Source: Hordeum vulgare subsp. vulgare
Lineage: Eukaryota > Streptophyta > Magnoliopsida > Poales > Poaceae
DNA: 64,000 nt
Assembly (NCBI RefSeq): GCF_904849725.1
Contig: NC_058519.1
Location: forward strand, 181,773,703-181,837,702
Direction: 5' to 3'
Part shown: one piece after another, positions 10,660 through 23,037 of the stretch
Layout of the letters: every line of letters begins with the position of its first letter
Position numbering within the stretch: the first letter of the stretch is position 1
The notes under the pieces: generated by a model
What the model was told of the DNA's origin: nothing
The model's database searches: none
The model's input: only the letters and a program-made list of their open reading frames with translations
Program-made: the position numbers and the translations under genes

Positions 10660-10967
10660 CCGAGAGGATGGGCACACCCTGTTGGCTTGGCACCTATAGG
10701 TTCAACCCTCGACTAGTTGTTCGCGCTGGTATTTCTTATTTTCCCAGAAAATATCATCAAAAAGTTTCGAACGATTAGGAGAACTTTTATTTTCTGCACA
10801 AAAAAACAACACCTCAGTAACTCAACTAAAAACAACATATGTGCGGGTTAGTTATAATTAAATCATATAAAGTGTATCGAAACCATTTGAAAATACTGAA
10901 AATAGCGTCACTCCGGGTAAATATGGCATGAATACTTCATAAATTATTGATACATTAGAGAACTATT
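10660..10967 (-). repeat. 3' LTR of element E, upstream (U3 start) part
   Basis: Collinear with 38600-38889 (gttggcttggcacc..., tatttcttattttcccc..., aattaaatcatataaagtg...). Its terminus has decayed: the expected ggagacgtatca reads gagaactatt here, followed by the polypurine tract. Confidence 0.8.
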
Positions 10968-12583
10968 TGCATCCCCAATCTTAATTCCTACTCGCCCTGG
11001 AGTAGGTAAATGATAAAAGAAGTAATTTATTAAGTGTGAATGCTAGCATAGTCTGTAATTTTGATCAATGATAAGTTGAGTCACTTTTTTGGCATTATAA
11101 CCAACATCCTTTTATCATAGAACTCATCATGATAGAGTAGCAATCGATTCACATGTTATGGTTGAAACAATGCATTCTCTTGAAACTTAACAACCTATGT
11201 TCTTAGTCATCAAACAATTTCAATGCATCTTAGTTCAACATAGTGTAATTCAAAGCTGCACATACTCAATTATCATATCGTCTTCTATGATTGCCAATAC
11301 TCAAAGAATATTTTTAGGACAAACGGCATCCATCTAACACACAGAAAGATAGGGGCTTAATGTTTCGCCTCCCAACCTACTTATCATGAAGATAATTATC
11401 AACAATAATGATTCATGGTCAAATATATTTGACTCGATATATGTGTTTGGATCTTTCGCCACCACATGGTGCTTGCCAACTAATAGATTGAGGTTGGAAT
11501 AAGAAATTGACTCAACATGAAAACTAAAGAAAAGAAAGTAAGTAGCATAAAATTTAATAGATTGTCCCTTCACAGAGGGACGGATTTGAAGAGCTGCCAG
11601 ATCTCATTGCTTAAAAAGAGAGATGCATACATTTTGGGTGGTGTGCCTTTCCTGTCAATGTTACAACGAGGGATTTTAGCATCTTCCATGCTAATCACAT
11701 TATTAGCAGTTCCCAAACAGAATTAAAATTTTACTCCCCCTTAACCATTCAAACACATTCCATGGCTAGCCGTACAAATGGGTGCCCTCCAAACAATCAA
11801 CTTTCTAGGGGGGTTCTTGTTTATTTTATTTTTCTATTATGCAGGATTGAGCATCATTTTTGACCAACCTCGCTTGCACAATGAAGAGTGAATAAACACT
11901 CATCGTGAGAATAACCCGCTTAGCATGGAATATATTGACCGCCCTGATCCCTCCATGAGCGATACGGACACACAAAACAGAAGTTTATATGAAGGTTTTA
12001 GAGGTGGCACATGCAAATTTACTTGGAACGACAGTGAAATGCCATATATAGGTAGGTATGGTGGACTTTCATGGAAGAAACTTGGCTCAAGAATTTGGAT
12101 GAACAAGTAGTATCTCTACTTAGTATGAAGTTTTGGCTAGCAAAAGGTTCTAAAAAAGCACCACATGTTGGAGGATCAATAACAATATTACTTCTATGCA
12201 AATATACCCAAACATAACCATTACTTTGTCTTCATTGTACAACTTCAACTATTTAATCAAGGTTAAAAATAATTAACGGGTATTCACAATCATAAATCCA
12301 AGATAATATATTTGTATGTGAAAGTTCCCTTTCTTATACTAATCATTCATAAATTGCTTGTATGGCCAATATTGTGATTGTCAAACTTCAATAGAGTTTA
12401 CTTTATAAACCAAATGTGAAACTACTACTGAGAATATAGCACATTGATGAGTTCATATTTATGATATTTCATTCATTCAAAATTTACTCTTAGGATAGAA
12501 GTGAAGCACAAGAGTAAACATCAAAGTACTCTCAAAAAGATATAAAGAAGATCAATGAGTAGTCAAACAATTAAGTGGCTATG
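10968..12583 (-). other. 3' internal region of element E
   Basis: AT-rich noncoding sequence between the polypurine tract (minus AAGATTGGGGATGC, 10970-10983) and the insertion point of C. It resumes at 30108. I see no domain; the few short frames (for example 11334-11573 minus and 11925-12110 plus) are not supported. The last 5 bases, ctatg, are the left target duplication of C. Confidence 0.7.
12579..12583. repeat. Target-site duplication of C, left copy (ctatg)
   Basis: ctatg directly before the C LTR, repeated at 30108-30112. Confidence 0.9.
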
Positions 12584-13758
12584 TGTTGGAAATATGCCCT
12601 AGAGGCAATGATAAAATAGTTATTATTATGTTTCCTGTTTCAAGATGATCGTTTATTATCCATCCTATAATTGTATTGAATGAAAGCATAAATACATGTG
12701 TGGATATATAGACAAAACAATGTCCCTAGCAAGCCTCTAGTTGGCTAGCCAGTTGATCAAGGATGGTTAAGGTTTTCTGACCATATGCAAGTGTTGTCAC
12801 TTGATAACTAGATCACATCATTAGGAGAATCATGTGATGGACTAGACCCAAACTATAAACATAGCATGTGACCGTGTCTTTTTGTTGCTATTGTTTTCTG
12901 CGTGTCAAGTGTTCATTCCTATGACCATGAGATCATGTAACTCACTGACACCGGAGGAATACCTTGTGTGTATCAAACGTCACAACGTTACTGGGTGACT
13001 CAAGTGTAAGTCATGGGATCTTGTATTATGGAATGAGTAAAGAGACTTGCCGGTAACGAGATTGAAATAGGTATAGGGATACCGACGATCAAATCGGGCA
13101 AGTAACATACTGAAGGACAAAGGGAATGTTATACAAAATTATATGAATCCTTGGCACAGAGGTTCAACCGATAAGATCTTTATGGAATATGTAGGATCCA
13201 ATATGGACATCCAGGTCCCGCTATTGTATATTGACCGATGAGTGTCTCGGGTCATGTCTACATAGTTCTCGAACCCGCAGGGTCTGCACACTTAAGATTC
13301 GATGATGTTTTAGTATAGTTGAGTTGTATGTGTTGGTGACCGAAGGTTGTTCGTAGTCCCGGATGAGATCACAGACGTCACGAGGGTTTCCGGAGTGGTC
13401 CGGAAACGAATCTTGATATATAGGATAGTTTCATTTGGTCACCGGAAAGATTTCGGGCATTACCGGCAGTGTACCGAGAGTGATGAATGGGTTCCGGGTA
13501 TTCACCAGGAGAGGCCCACCCACCCGGGAGTGAGCCTAGTAACCCTAGGGTGGCGCACCATCCCTTAGTGGGCTGGTGAGGCCAGCCCAAGAGGGCTATG
13601 GCACCACAAGGGAAAAATACCAAAGGAAAGAGAAAAAAAGGAAAGAGGGAGGTGGGAAGGAAGGAGTGGACTCCTTCCCCCAAACCAAATTGGGGTGGGA
13701 GTCCACCTCTCCCTACGGCCGGCGCCCTTGGGGCTCCCTTGAGCCCCAAGGCTATCCT
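12584..13758 (+). repeat. 5' LTR of C, first part
   Basis: Matches the 3' LTR at 28315 onward. It lacks 147 bp present there, between two copies of gtgact (28726 and 28873); the join is near 12992. It stops at 13758 with the left target copy of A (atcct). Confidence 0.9.
13754..13758. repeat. Target-site duplication of A, left copy (atcct)
   Basis: Compare atact at 22549-22553 (one mismatch). The empty site in C's other LTR reads agccc at 29632-29636 in the same flanking sequence. Confidence 0.75.
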
Positions 13759-15517
13759 TGTTGGAAATATACCCTAGAGGCAATAATAAAATGGTTATTA
13801 TCATATTTCCTTGTTCATGATAATCGTCTATTGTTCATGCTATAATTGTATTAACAGGAAACAGTAATACATGTGTGAATCAATAGATCACAAAGTGTCC
13901 CTAGCAAGCCTCTAGTTGGCTAGCTCGTTAGACAATAGATGATCATGGTTTCCTGATCATGGGCATTAGGTGTCATTGATAACGGGATCACATCATTAGG
14001 AGAATGATGTGATGGACAAGACCCAATCCTAAGCATAGCACTAGATCGTATTGTTCTTATGCTAAAGCTTTTCTAATGTCAAGTATCTTTTCCTTCGACC
14101 GTGAGATTGTGCAACTCCTGGATACCGTAGGAGTGCTTTGGGTGTATCAAACGTCACAACGTAACTGGGTGACTATAAAGGTGCACTACGGGTACCTCCG
14201 AAAGTGCCTGTTGGGTTGGTACGAATCGAGATCGGGATTTGTCACTCCGTGTGACGGAGAGGTATCTCTGGGCCTACTCGATAGAACATCATCATGAGCT
14301 CAATGTGACTAAGGAGTTAGTCACACGATGACGTGCTACGGAACGAGTAAAGAGACTTACCGGTAACGAGATTGAACAAGGTATTGGTATACCGACGATC
14401 GAACCTCGGGCAAGTTCTATACCGACAGACAAAGGGAATTGTATACGGGGTTGATTGAATCCTTGACATCGTGGTTCATCCGATGAGATCATCGTGGAGA
14501 AAGTGGGAGCCACCATGGGTATCCAAACCCCGCTGATGGTTATTGGCGAGAGAGGTGTCTCGGTCATGTCTGCCTATCTCCCGAACCCGTAGGGTCTACA
14601 CACTCAAGGTTCGGTGACGCTAGGGTTATAGGGAATTCTTATATGAGGTTACCGAAAGTTGTTCGGAGTCCCGGATGAGATCCCAGACGTCACGAGGAGC
14701 TCCGGAATGGTCCGGAGGTAGAGATTGATATATAGGACGGATGGTTTCGGACACCGGAAGTGTTTCGGGCATCACCGGTAACATACCGGGACCACCGGGA
14801 CCACCGGAGGTGGCCCCGGGGGTCCACCGAAGGGGGGCAACGAACCCGGGAGGTAAGGTGGGCCAAGTGGCGGAGGGAACCAACCCCTAGGTGGGCTGGT
14901 GCACCTCCCCACTCAGCCCAATGCGCAGGGGAGAGGGAAGGGGGCAAACCCTAGGCACAGGTGGGCCTCAGGCCCACCAGGTGGTGCGCCACCCCCTCCC
15001 ACCCTAGCCGCCGCCCCCTTTCCCATCTGGTGGCTGCCGCACCACCTAGGGAGGGAACCCTAGGGGTGGCGCAGCCCCTCTCCCTCATCCTATAAATAGA
15101 GAGGGGTTTTGGCCCTTGGGAGACAGACTTCTCCCTCTCCCTCGGTGCAGCCCTGCCCTTCTTCCTCCTCCTCTCTGCCGGTGCTTGGCGAAGCCCTGCC
15201 GGGAGACCTCGTCTCTCCATCGACACCATGCCGTCGTGCTGCTGGAGTTCTTACCCAACCTCTCCCTCCTCCTTGCTGGATCAAGGTGCGGGAGACGTCA
15301 CGGGGCTGCACGTGTGTTGAACGCGGAGGTGCCGTAGTTTGGCACTAGATCGGAATCGCTGCGAGTACGACTCCATCAACCGCGTTCTAGCAAAGCTTCC
15401 GCTTAGCGATCTTCAAAGGTATGAAGATGCTCTTACCCCTCTCTCGTTGCTGGTCTCTCCATAGGAAGATCTGAATATGTGTAGGAAAATTTTGAATTTA
15501 TGCTACGTTACCCAACA
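13759..15517 (+). repeat. 5' LTR of element A
   Basis: Begins tgttggaaatataccctag and ends gttacccaaca. It has a TATA box at 15091, and the CT-rich stretch downstream probably begins the transcribed leader. The GC-rich middle produces spurious frames on both strands. Confidence 0.95.
15091..15098 (+). promoter_or_regulatory. TATA box of element A 5' LTR
   Basis: tataaata inside ctataaatagag, at the position of the known BARE-1 LTR promoter. The 3' LTR has the same box at 22122-22129. Confidence 0.7.
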
Positions 15518-16772
15518 GTGGCATCCGAGCTAGGTTTTCCATGTGTAGATTCTATGCACGAGTAGAACACAAAAGTTGTGGGCGATGATTTGTCAATTTG
15601 CTTGCCGCTACTAGTCTTATTCTTTTCCGGCGGTATTGTGGGATGAAGCGGCCCGGACCGACTTTACTCGTATGCTTACGTGAGACTGGTTCCACCGACA
15701 GACATGCACACCGTGCATAAAGGTGGCTAGCGGGTGTCTGTCTCTCCTACTCTAGTCAGATTGGATTTGATGAAAAGGGTCCTTATGAAGGGTAAATAGC
15801 TTTGGCATATCATCATTTTGGCTGTCACGTAGGTAAGAAGGCGTTCTTACTAGAAACCCAAATCAGCCACGTAAAACTTGCAACAACAATTAGAGGACGT
15901 CTAACTTGTTTTTGCAGGGTTTGACATGTGATGTGATATGGCCAAAGTTGTGATGTCGCATGTATGATGTATGAGATGATCATGTTATTGTAATAGGTTT
16001 CACGACTTGCATGTCGATGAGTATGACAACCGGCAGGAGCCATAGGAGTTGTCTTAAGTTATTGTATGAGATGCAACGCCATGTGCTTACTACTTTTACT
16101 TCATTGCTAACGGTTAGCTATAGTAGTAGTGATGGTAGTAGTTGGTGTGACAACTTCATGGAGACACGATGATGGAGATCATGGTGTCACACCGGTGACA
16201 TGATGATCATGCGATGCCTGAAGATGGAGATCGAAAGGGCGAAGATGATAATGGCCATATCATGTCACTATATGATTGCATTGTGATGTTTATCATGTTT
16301 TTCATCTTATTGCTTAGAACGACGGTAGCATAATAAGATGATCCCTCTCAAAATTTCGAGAACGTATTCCCCTAAGTGCGCACCGTTGCGAAGGTTCGTT
16401 GTCTCGAAGCACCACGTGATGATCGGGTGTGATAGATTCTAACGTTTGCATACAACGGGTGTAAGCTAGATTTACACACGCGAAACACCTAGGTTGACTC
16501 GACGAGCTTAGCATGTACAGACATGACCTCAAATACAAGAGACCGAAAGGTCGAACATGAGTCATATGGTTGAATATGATCAGCATGAAGTTGCTCACCA
16601 TGGTGACTAGTCCGTCTCACGTGATGATCAGACACGGGTTAGTCAACATGGATCATGTATCACTTAGATGACTAGAGGGATGTCGATTTAAGTGGGAGTT
16701 CATACTTAATTTGATTAAATGAACTTAATTGTCATGAACTTAGTCTAAAAGTTGTCTTTATAAATATTGTAG
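15518..16772 (+). other. Untranslated leader of element A
   Basis: About 1.25 kb between primer site and gag start, without a supported frame. It is collinear with the leader of C (23038-24284) and partly with D (35582-36850). It includes short uATG frames and the 'gaacgacggtagcat' block, where BARE-type leaders carry packaging signals. Confidence 0.75.
15519..15530 (+). other. Primer-binding site of element A
   Basis: tggcatccgagc directly after the LTR resembles tggtatcagagc, complementary to initiator tRNA-Met, with two mismatches. C has the closer tggtatctgagc at 23039. Confidence 0.75.
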
Positions 16773-19700
16773 ATGGCCAACGTCAACCTCAATTTCAACG
16801 CATTCCTAGAGAAAAACAAGCTGAAAGATGATGGTAGCAACTATGCGGACTGGGTTTGTAACTTGAAGCTCATCCTTGAAGCAGCTAAAAAGGCTTATGT
16901 CCTTGATGCGTCGCTAGGTGACCCTCCCGCTCCCGCGGCAGCCCAGGACATTTTGAACGTCTGGCAAACGCGGAGTGATGACTACTCTTTGGTTAGGTGT
17001 GGCATGTTATACAGTTTAGAAACGGGGCTCCAAAGGCGTTTTGAGAAACACGGAGCATATGAGATGTTCCAAGAGCTGAAGCTAGTTTTTCAAGCTCATG
17101 TACGTGTCGAGAGATATGAAGTCTCCGACAAGTTCTTTAGCTGTAAGATGGAGGAGAACAGTTCTGTCAGTGAGCACATACTCCAAATGTCTGGGTTACA
17201 CGGTCGTCTGACTTCACTTGGAGTCGAACTTCCGGATGATGCTATAATTGACTGAATCCTCCAGTCTCTCCCACCAAGCTACAAAGGCTTTGTGCTTAAC
17301 TACAACATGCAAGGGATGGATAAGACCATTCCCGAGTTGTACTCGATGCTCAAGTCTGCAGAAGTAGAAATCAAGAAAGAGCATCAAGTGTTGATGGTCA
17401 ACAAGACCACTAGTTTCAAGAAAGGCAAGGGTAAGAAGAACTTCAAGAAAGACGGCAAAGCTGTTGCCGCACCCGGTAAGCCAGATGCCGGGAAGAAGAA
17501 AAAGAATGGACCCAAGCCTGAGACTGAGTGCTCTTATTGCAAGGGAAAGGGTCACTGGAAGCGGAACTGCCCCAAATACTTAGTGGACAAGAAGGCCGAC
17601 AACGTTAAAGGTATATGTGATATACATGTTATTGATGTGTACCTTACCAGCGCTCGTAGTAGCTCCTGGGTATTTGATACCGGTGTTGTCGCTCACATTT
17701 GCAACTCAAAGAAGGAACTACGGAATAAGCGGACTCTGGCCAAGGACGAGGTGACGATGCGCGTCGGGAATGGTTCAAAGGTCGATGTGATCACCGTCGG
17801 CACGCTACCTCTACATCTACCATCGGGATTAGTGTTAAACCTTAATAATTGTTATTTAGTACCAGCTTTAAGCATGAACATTGTATCAGGGTCTTGCTTA
17901 AGGCGAGACGGCTACTCATTTAAGTCAGAGAATAATGGTTGTTCTATTTATATGAGTGATATGTTTTATGGTCATGCTCCGCTGTTGAATGGTTTATTCT
18001 TGATGAATCTTGATCGTGATGTTACACATATTCATAGTGTGAGTACCAAAAGATGTAAAGTTGATAATGATAGTCCCACATACCTGTGGCACTGCCGCCT
18101 TGGTCATATCGGCGTTAAGCGCATGAAGAAGCTCCATACTGATGGACTATTAGAGTCTCTTGACTTTGAATCATTTGACACATGCGAACCGTGCCTCATG
18201 GGCAAGATGACTAAGACTCCATTCTCAGGAATAATGGAGAGAGCAACCGACTTATTGGAAATAATACATACTGATGTGTGTGGTCCAATGAATGTTGAAG
18301 CTCGCGGTGGCTATCATTATGTTCTCACTCTCACCGATGATTTGAGTAGGTATGGGTATATCTACTTGATGAAGCACAAATCTGAGACATTTGAAAAGTT
18401 CAAGGAATTTCAGAGTGAGGTCGAGAATCAACGTGACAGAAAAATCAAGTGTCTACGATTTGATTGTGGAGGAGAATATTTGAGTCACGAGTTTGGCACA
18501 CACCTAAGGAAGTGTGGAATCGTTTCACAACTGACGCCGCCTGGCACACCGCAACGCAACGGAGTGTCAGAACGTCGTAATCGCACTTTATTAGATATGG
18601 TACGATCTATGATGTCTCTTACCGACCTACCGCTATCATTTTGGGGATATGCATTAGAAACTACAGCATTCACTTTAAATAAGGCACCGTCTAAATCCGT
18701 TGAGACGACACCGTATGAACTATGGTTTGGCAAGAAACCTAAGTTGTCGTTTCTTAAAGTTTGGGGCTGTGATGCTTATGTGAAGAAACTTCAACCAGAA
18801 AAGCTCGAACCCAAAGCGGAGAAATGCGTATTCATAGGATACCCTAAGGAAACTATTGGGTATACCTTCTATCTTAGATCTGAAGGTAAAACCTTTGTTG
18901 CCAAGAACGGATCCTTTCTAGAGAAAGAGTTTCTCTCGAAAGAAGTAAGTGGGAGGAAGGTAGAACTTGATGACGTAATTACACCCCCTCTCGAACAGGA
19001 TAGTAGCGCAGCGCGGGAAGTTGTTCCTGTGGCGCCTACACCAACTGAAGAGGAAGTTAATGATGATGATCATGAAGCTTCGGATCAAGTTACTACAGAA
19101 CCGCGAAGGTCCACAAGGGCACGCTCCGCACCAGAGTGGTACGGCAACCCTGTGATGGAAATCATGTTGTTAGACAACGGTGAACCTTCGAACTATGAAG
19201 AAGCGATGACGGCCCCGGATTCCAACAAATGGCTTGAGGCTATGAAATCCGAGATAGGATCCATGTATGGGAACAAAGTATGGACTTTGGTGGACTTGCC
19301 CGATGACCGGCGAGCCATAGAAAATAAATGGATCTTCAAGAAGAAGACTGATGCAAACGGTAATGTAACCGTTTACAAAGCTCGACTTGAAGCAAAGGGT
19401 TTTCGACAAATTCAAGGAGTTCACTACGAAGAGACTTTCTCTCCTGTAGCGAAGCTAAAATCAGTCCGAATCATGTTAGCAATTGCCGCCTTTCATAATT
19501 ATGAAATTTGGCAAATGGACGTCAAAACAGCGTTCCTTAACAGGAACCTTAAGGAAGAGTTGTATATGATGCAACCAGAAGGTTTTGTCGACCCTAAGGG
19601 TGCTAGCAAAGTGTGCAAGCTCCAGCGCTCCATCTATGGGCTGGTGCAAGTATTTCAGAGTTGGAACATTCGCTTTAATGAGGTGATTAAAGCGTTTGGG

Positions 19701-20756
19701 TTCATACAGGTTTACGGAGAAGCCTGTCTGTACAAGAAAGTGAGTGGGAGCTCTGTAGCTTTCCTCATACTGTATGTGGATGACATATTATTGATGGGGA
19801 ATAATATAGAGATGTTGGAGAGCATAAAGGCCTATTTGAACAAAAAAAATTCAATGAAGGACCTTGGAGAAGCTGCATACATATTAGGCATCAAGATCTA
19901 TAGAGATAGATCAAGACGCCTCATAGGTCTTTCGCAAAGTACATACCTTGACAAGATATTTAAGAAGTTCAATATGGAAAACTCAAAGAAAGGGTTCTTG
20001 CCAGTTTTGCAAGGTGTGAGATTGAGTAAGACTCAGTCGCCGACCACGGCAGCAGAAAGAGAGTAGATGAATTTTGTCCCCTACGCTTCAGCCGTAGGCT
20101 CTCTAATGTATGCCATGTTGTGTACCAGACCTGATATAAACCTTGCCATAAGTTTGGTAGGGAGGTACCAAAGTGATCCCGGTATGGAACACTGGACATC
20201 GGTCAAGAATATCCTTAAGTACCTGAAAAGGACTAAGGAAATGTTTCTCGTTTATGGAGGTGACGAAGAGCTCGTCGTAAAGGGTTACGTCGACGCTAGC
20301 TTCGACACAGATCCGGATGACTCTAAGTCACATACCGGATACGTATATGTGTTGAATGGTGGGGCAGTGAGCTGGTGCAGCAGCAAGCAAGAAGTCGTGG
20401 CAGCATCTACATGTGAAGCGGAGTACATAGCTGCTTCAGAAGTAGCTCATGAAGGAATTTGGATGAAGGAGCTCATCACCGACCTTGGAGTGGTTCCAAG
20501 CGCGTCGGGTCCAATGACACTCTTCTGTGATAACACTGGGGCCATTGTCATAGCCAAGGAGCCCAGGTTTCACCGGAAGACGAAGCACATCAAACGACGC
20601 TACAACTCCATCTAGGACCATGTCCAGAGTGGAGAGATACATATTTGTAAAGTACACACGGATCTGAATGTTGCAGACCCGTTGACTAAACCTCTTCCAC
20701 GAGCAAAACATGATCAACACAATAATGTTATGGCTGTTCAATACATCACAATGTAA
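16773..20756 (+). pseudogene. Copia gag-pol polyprotein of element A, three in-frame stops
   Basis: A single frame of 1327 codons, close to the BARE-1 length, starts at MANVNLNFNAFLEKNK. Order: gag; zinc knuckle CSYCKGKGHWKRNC (near residue 253); protease VFDTG (near 297); integrase with its zinc domain, HTDVCGP, the FDCGGEY aspartate and NGVSERRN glutamate; RT with YVDDILLMG (near residue 1001); RNase H with GYVDASFDTD and STCEAEY; and a C-terminal DPLTKPLP. Stops lie at codon 161 (TGA, 17253), codon 1098 (TAG, 20064; C has AAG there) and codon 1281 (TAG, 20613). There are no frameshifts. All catalytic residues I checked are present, so loss of function rests on those three stops. Confidence 0.95.
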
Positions 20757-20774
20757 CTAGAATATTGACTACAG

Positions 20775-20788
20775 TGCAAGTGGGAGAC
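20775..20788 (+). other. Polypurine tract of element A
   Basis: gcaagtgggagac-type purine run immediately before the 3' LTR, the plus-strand primer of copia elements. The same motif precedes C's 3' LTR at 28302-28314. Confidence 0.85.
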
Positions 20789-22548
20789 TGTTGGAAATAT
20801 GCCCTAGAGGCAATAATAAAATGGTTATTATCATATTTCCTTGTTCATGATAATTGTCTATTGTTCATGCTATAATTGTATTAACAAGAAACAGTAATAC
20901 ATGTGTGAATAAATAGATCACAAAGTGTCCCTAGCAAGCCTCTAGTTGGCTAGCTCGTTAGTCAATAGATGATCATGGTTTCCTGATCATGGGCATTAGA
21001 TGTCATTAATAACGGGATCACATCATTAGGAGAATGATGTGATGGACAAGACCCAATCCTAAGCATAGCACTAGATCGTATTGTTCGTATGCTAAAGCTT
21101 TTCTAATGTCAAGTATATTTTCCTTCGACCGTGAGATTGTGCAAATCCCGGATACCGTAGGAGTGCTTTGGGTGTATCAAACGTCACAACGTAACTGGGT
21201 GACTATAAAGGTGCACTACGGGTACCTCCGAAAGTTTCTGTTGGGTTGGTACGAATCGAGATCGGGATTTGTCACTCTGTGTGACAGAGAGGTATCTCTG
21301 GGCCCACTCGATAGAACATCATCATGAGCTCAATGTGACTAAGGAGTTAGTCACACGATGACGTGCTATGGAATGAGTAAAGAGACTTACCGGTAACGAG
21401 ATTGAACAAGGTATTGGTATACCGGCGATCGAACCTCGGGCAAGTTCTATACCGACAGACAAAGGGAATTGTATATGGGATTGATTGAATCCTTGACATC
21501 ATGGTTCATCCGATGAGATCATCGTGGAGCAAGTGGGAGCCACCATAGGTATCCAGACCCCGCTGATGGTTATTGGCCAGAGAGGTGTCTCGGTCATGTC
21601 TGCCTGTCTCCCGAACCCGTAGGGTCTACACACTTAAGGTTCGGTGACGCTAGGTTTATAGGGAATTGTTATATGAGGTTACTGAAAGTTGTTCTAAGTC
21701 CCGGATAAGATCTCGGACGTCACGAGGAGCTCTAGAATGGTCCGTAGGTAAATATTGATATATAGGACGGATGGTTTCGGACACCGGAAGTGTTTCGGGC
21801 ATCACCGGTAATGTACCGGGACCACCGGGACCATCGGAGGTGGCCCCGGGTATCCACAAAAGGGGGGAAACGACCCCGGGAGGTAAGGTGGGCCAAGTGG
21901 GGGAGGGAACCAGCCCCTAGGTGGGCTGGTGCGCCTCCCCACTCAGCCCAATGCGTAGGGGAGAGGGAAGGGGGGGCAAACCCTAGGCACAGGTGGGCCT
22001 CAGGCCCACCAGGTGGTGCGCCACTGCCTCCCACCCTAGCCGCTGCCCCTTTCCCATCTGGTGGCTGCCGCACCACCTAGGGAGGGAACTCTAGGGGTGG
22101 CGCAGCCCCTCCCCCTCCTCCTATAAATAGAGAGGGGTTTTGGCCCTTGGGAGACAGACTTCTCCCTCTCCGTCGGCGCAGCCCTGCCCTTCTTCCTCCT
22201 CCTCTCTGCCGGTGCTTGGCGAAGCCTTGCCGGGAGACCTCGTCTCTCCATCGACACCATACCGTCGTGCTGCTGGAGTTCTTCCCCAACCTCTCCCTCC
22301 TCCTTGCTGGATCAAGGTGCGGGAGACGTCACCGGGCTGCACGTGTGTTGAACGCGGAGGCTTCGTAGTTCGACACTAGATCGGAATCGCTGCGAGTACG
22401 ACTCCATCAACCGCGTTCTAGCAATGCTTCCGCTTAGCGATCTTCAAAGGTATGAAGATGCTCTTACCCCTCTCTCGTTGCTGGTCTCTCCATAGGAAGA
22501 TCTGAATATGCGTAGGAAATTTTTGAATTTATGCTACGTTACCCAACA
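20789..22548 (+). repeat. 3' LTR of element A
   Basis: Starts tgttggaaatatgccctag, ends gttacccaaca. Identical in layout to 13759-15517. TATA box at 22122-22129. Confidence 0.95.
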
Positions 22549-23037
22549 ATACTCTCCCCTCCTCCTATGTATATGGGTGGTTTTAGGACTTTTGAGGCAT
22601 AATTTTCCACGTGCAACTCAAACCTATACCACGTAGTTCTTCCCCCAGATCGGATTTCTGCGGAGTTCGGGCGGAGCCCTGCAGGAGTAGACCATCACCA
22701 CCACTGGCGCGCCGTCACGCTGTCAGAGAACTCATCTACTTCCCCTTCTCTCTTTCTCGATCAAGAAGGCCGAGATCATCATCGAGCTGTATGTGTGTTG
22801 AACACGGAGGTGTCGTCCATTCGGCGCTAGATCAGAATGGATCGTGGCACAGATCTTGGGACGACGGTGATTTGAATCACGAAGCTATACCACTACATCA
22901 ACCGCGTTTCTTAACGCTTCCCGCTTAGCGATCTACAAGGGTATGTGGATCTAATCTCCCCTCATAGATGAACATCACCATGATAGGTCTTCATGTGCGT
23001 AGGAATTTTTTTGTTTCCCATGCAACGTTCCCCAACA
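22549..23037 (+). repeat. 5' LTR of C, second part
   Basis: Continues C's LTR after A. The first five bases (atact) are the right target copy of A. The TATA region reads tatgtata (22566), while the 3' LTR has an uninterrupted tatatata run (29649-29657). Ends ccccaaca before the primer site. Confidence 0.9.

Larger units (their letters stand above)
13759..22548 (+). mobile_element. Element A: nearly intact BARE-1/Angela-like copia retrotransposon
   Basis: A is 8790 bp with LTRs of 1759 and 1760 bp, a tRNA-Met-type primer site, one polyprotein gene and a polypurine tract. The LTRs differ by 19 substitutions and no indels over the first 642 bp (about 3%), suggesting insertion around 1.1 million years ago at 1.3e-8 per site per year. 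It lies inside the 5' LTR of C, so it is younger than C, although the two LTR divergences are similar. Three in-frame stops are the only obvious breaks in coding. Confidence 0.95.

Noticed and set aside
13378..15348. Many 60-120 codon frames in GC-rich LTR sequence, on both strands
   Set aside because: They repeat in the matching LTR (20789-22548), switch frame between copies and have no domain. GC-rich LTR segments give such frames by chance.
17292..20066. 924-codon open frame as a host gene
   Set aside because: It is the pol part of copia element A, bounded by LTRs with a near-perfect target duplication. The frame continues on both sides beyond nonsense codons.
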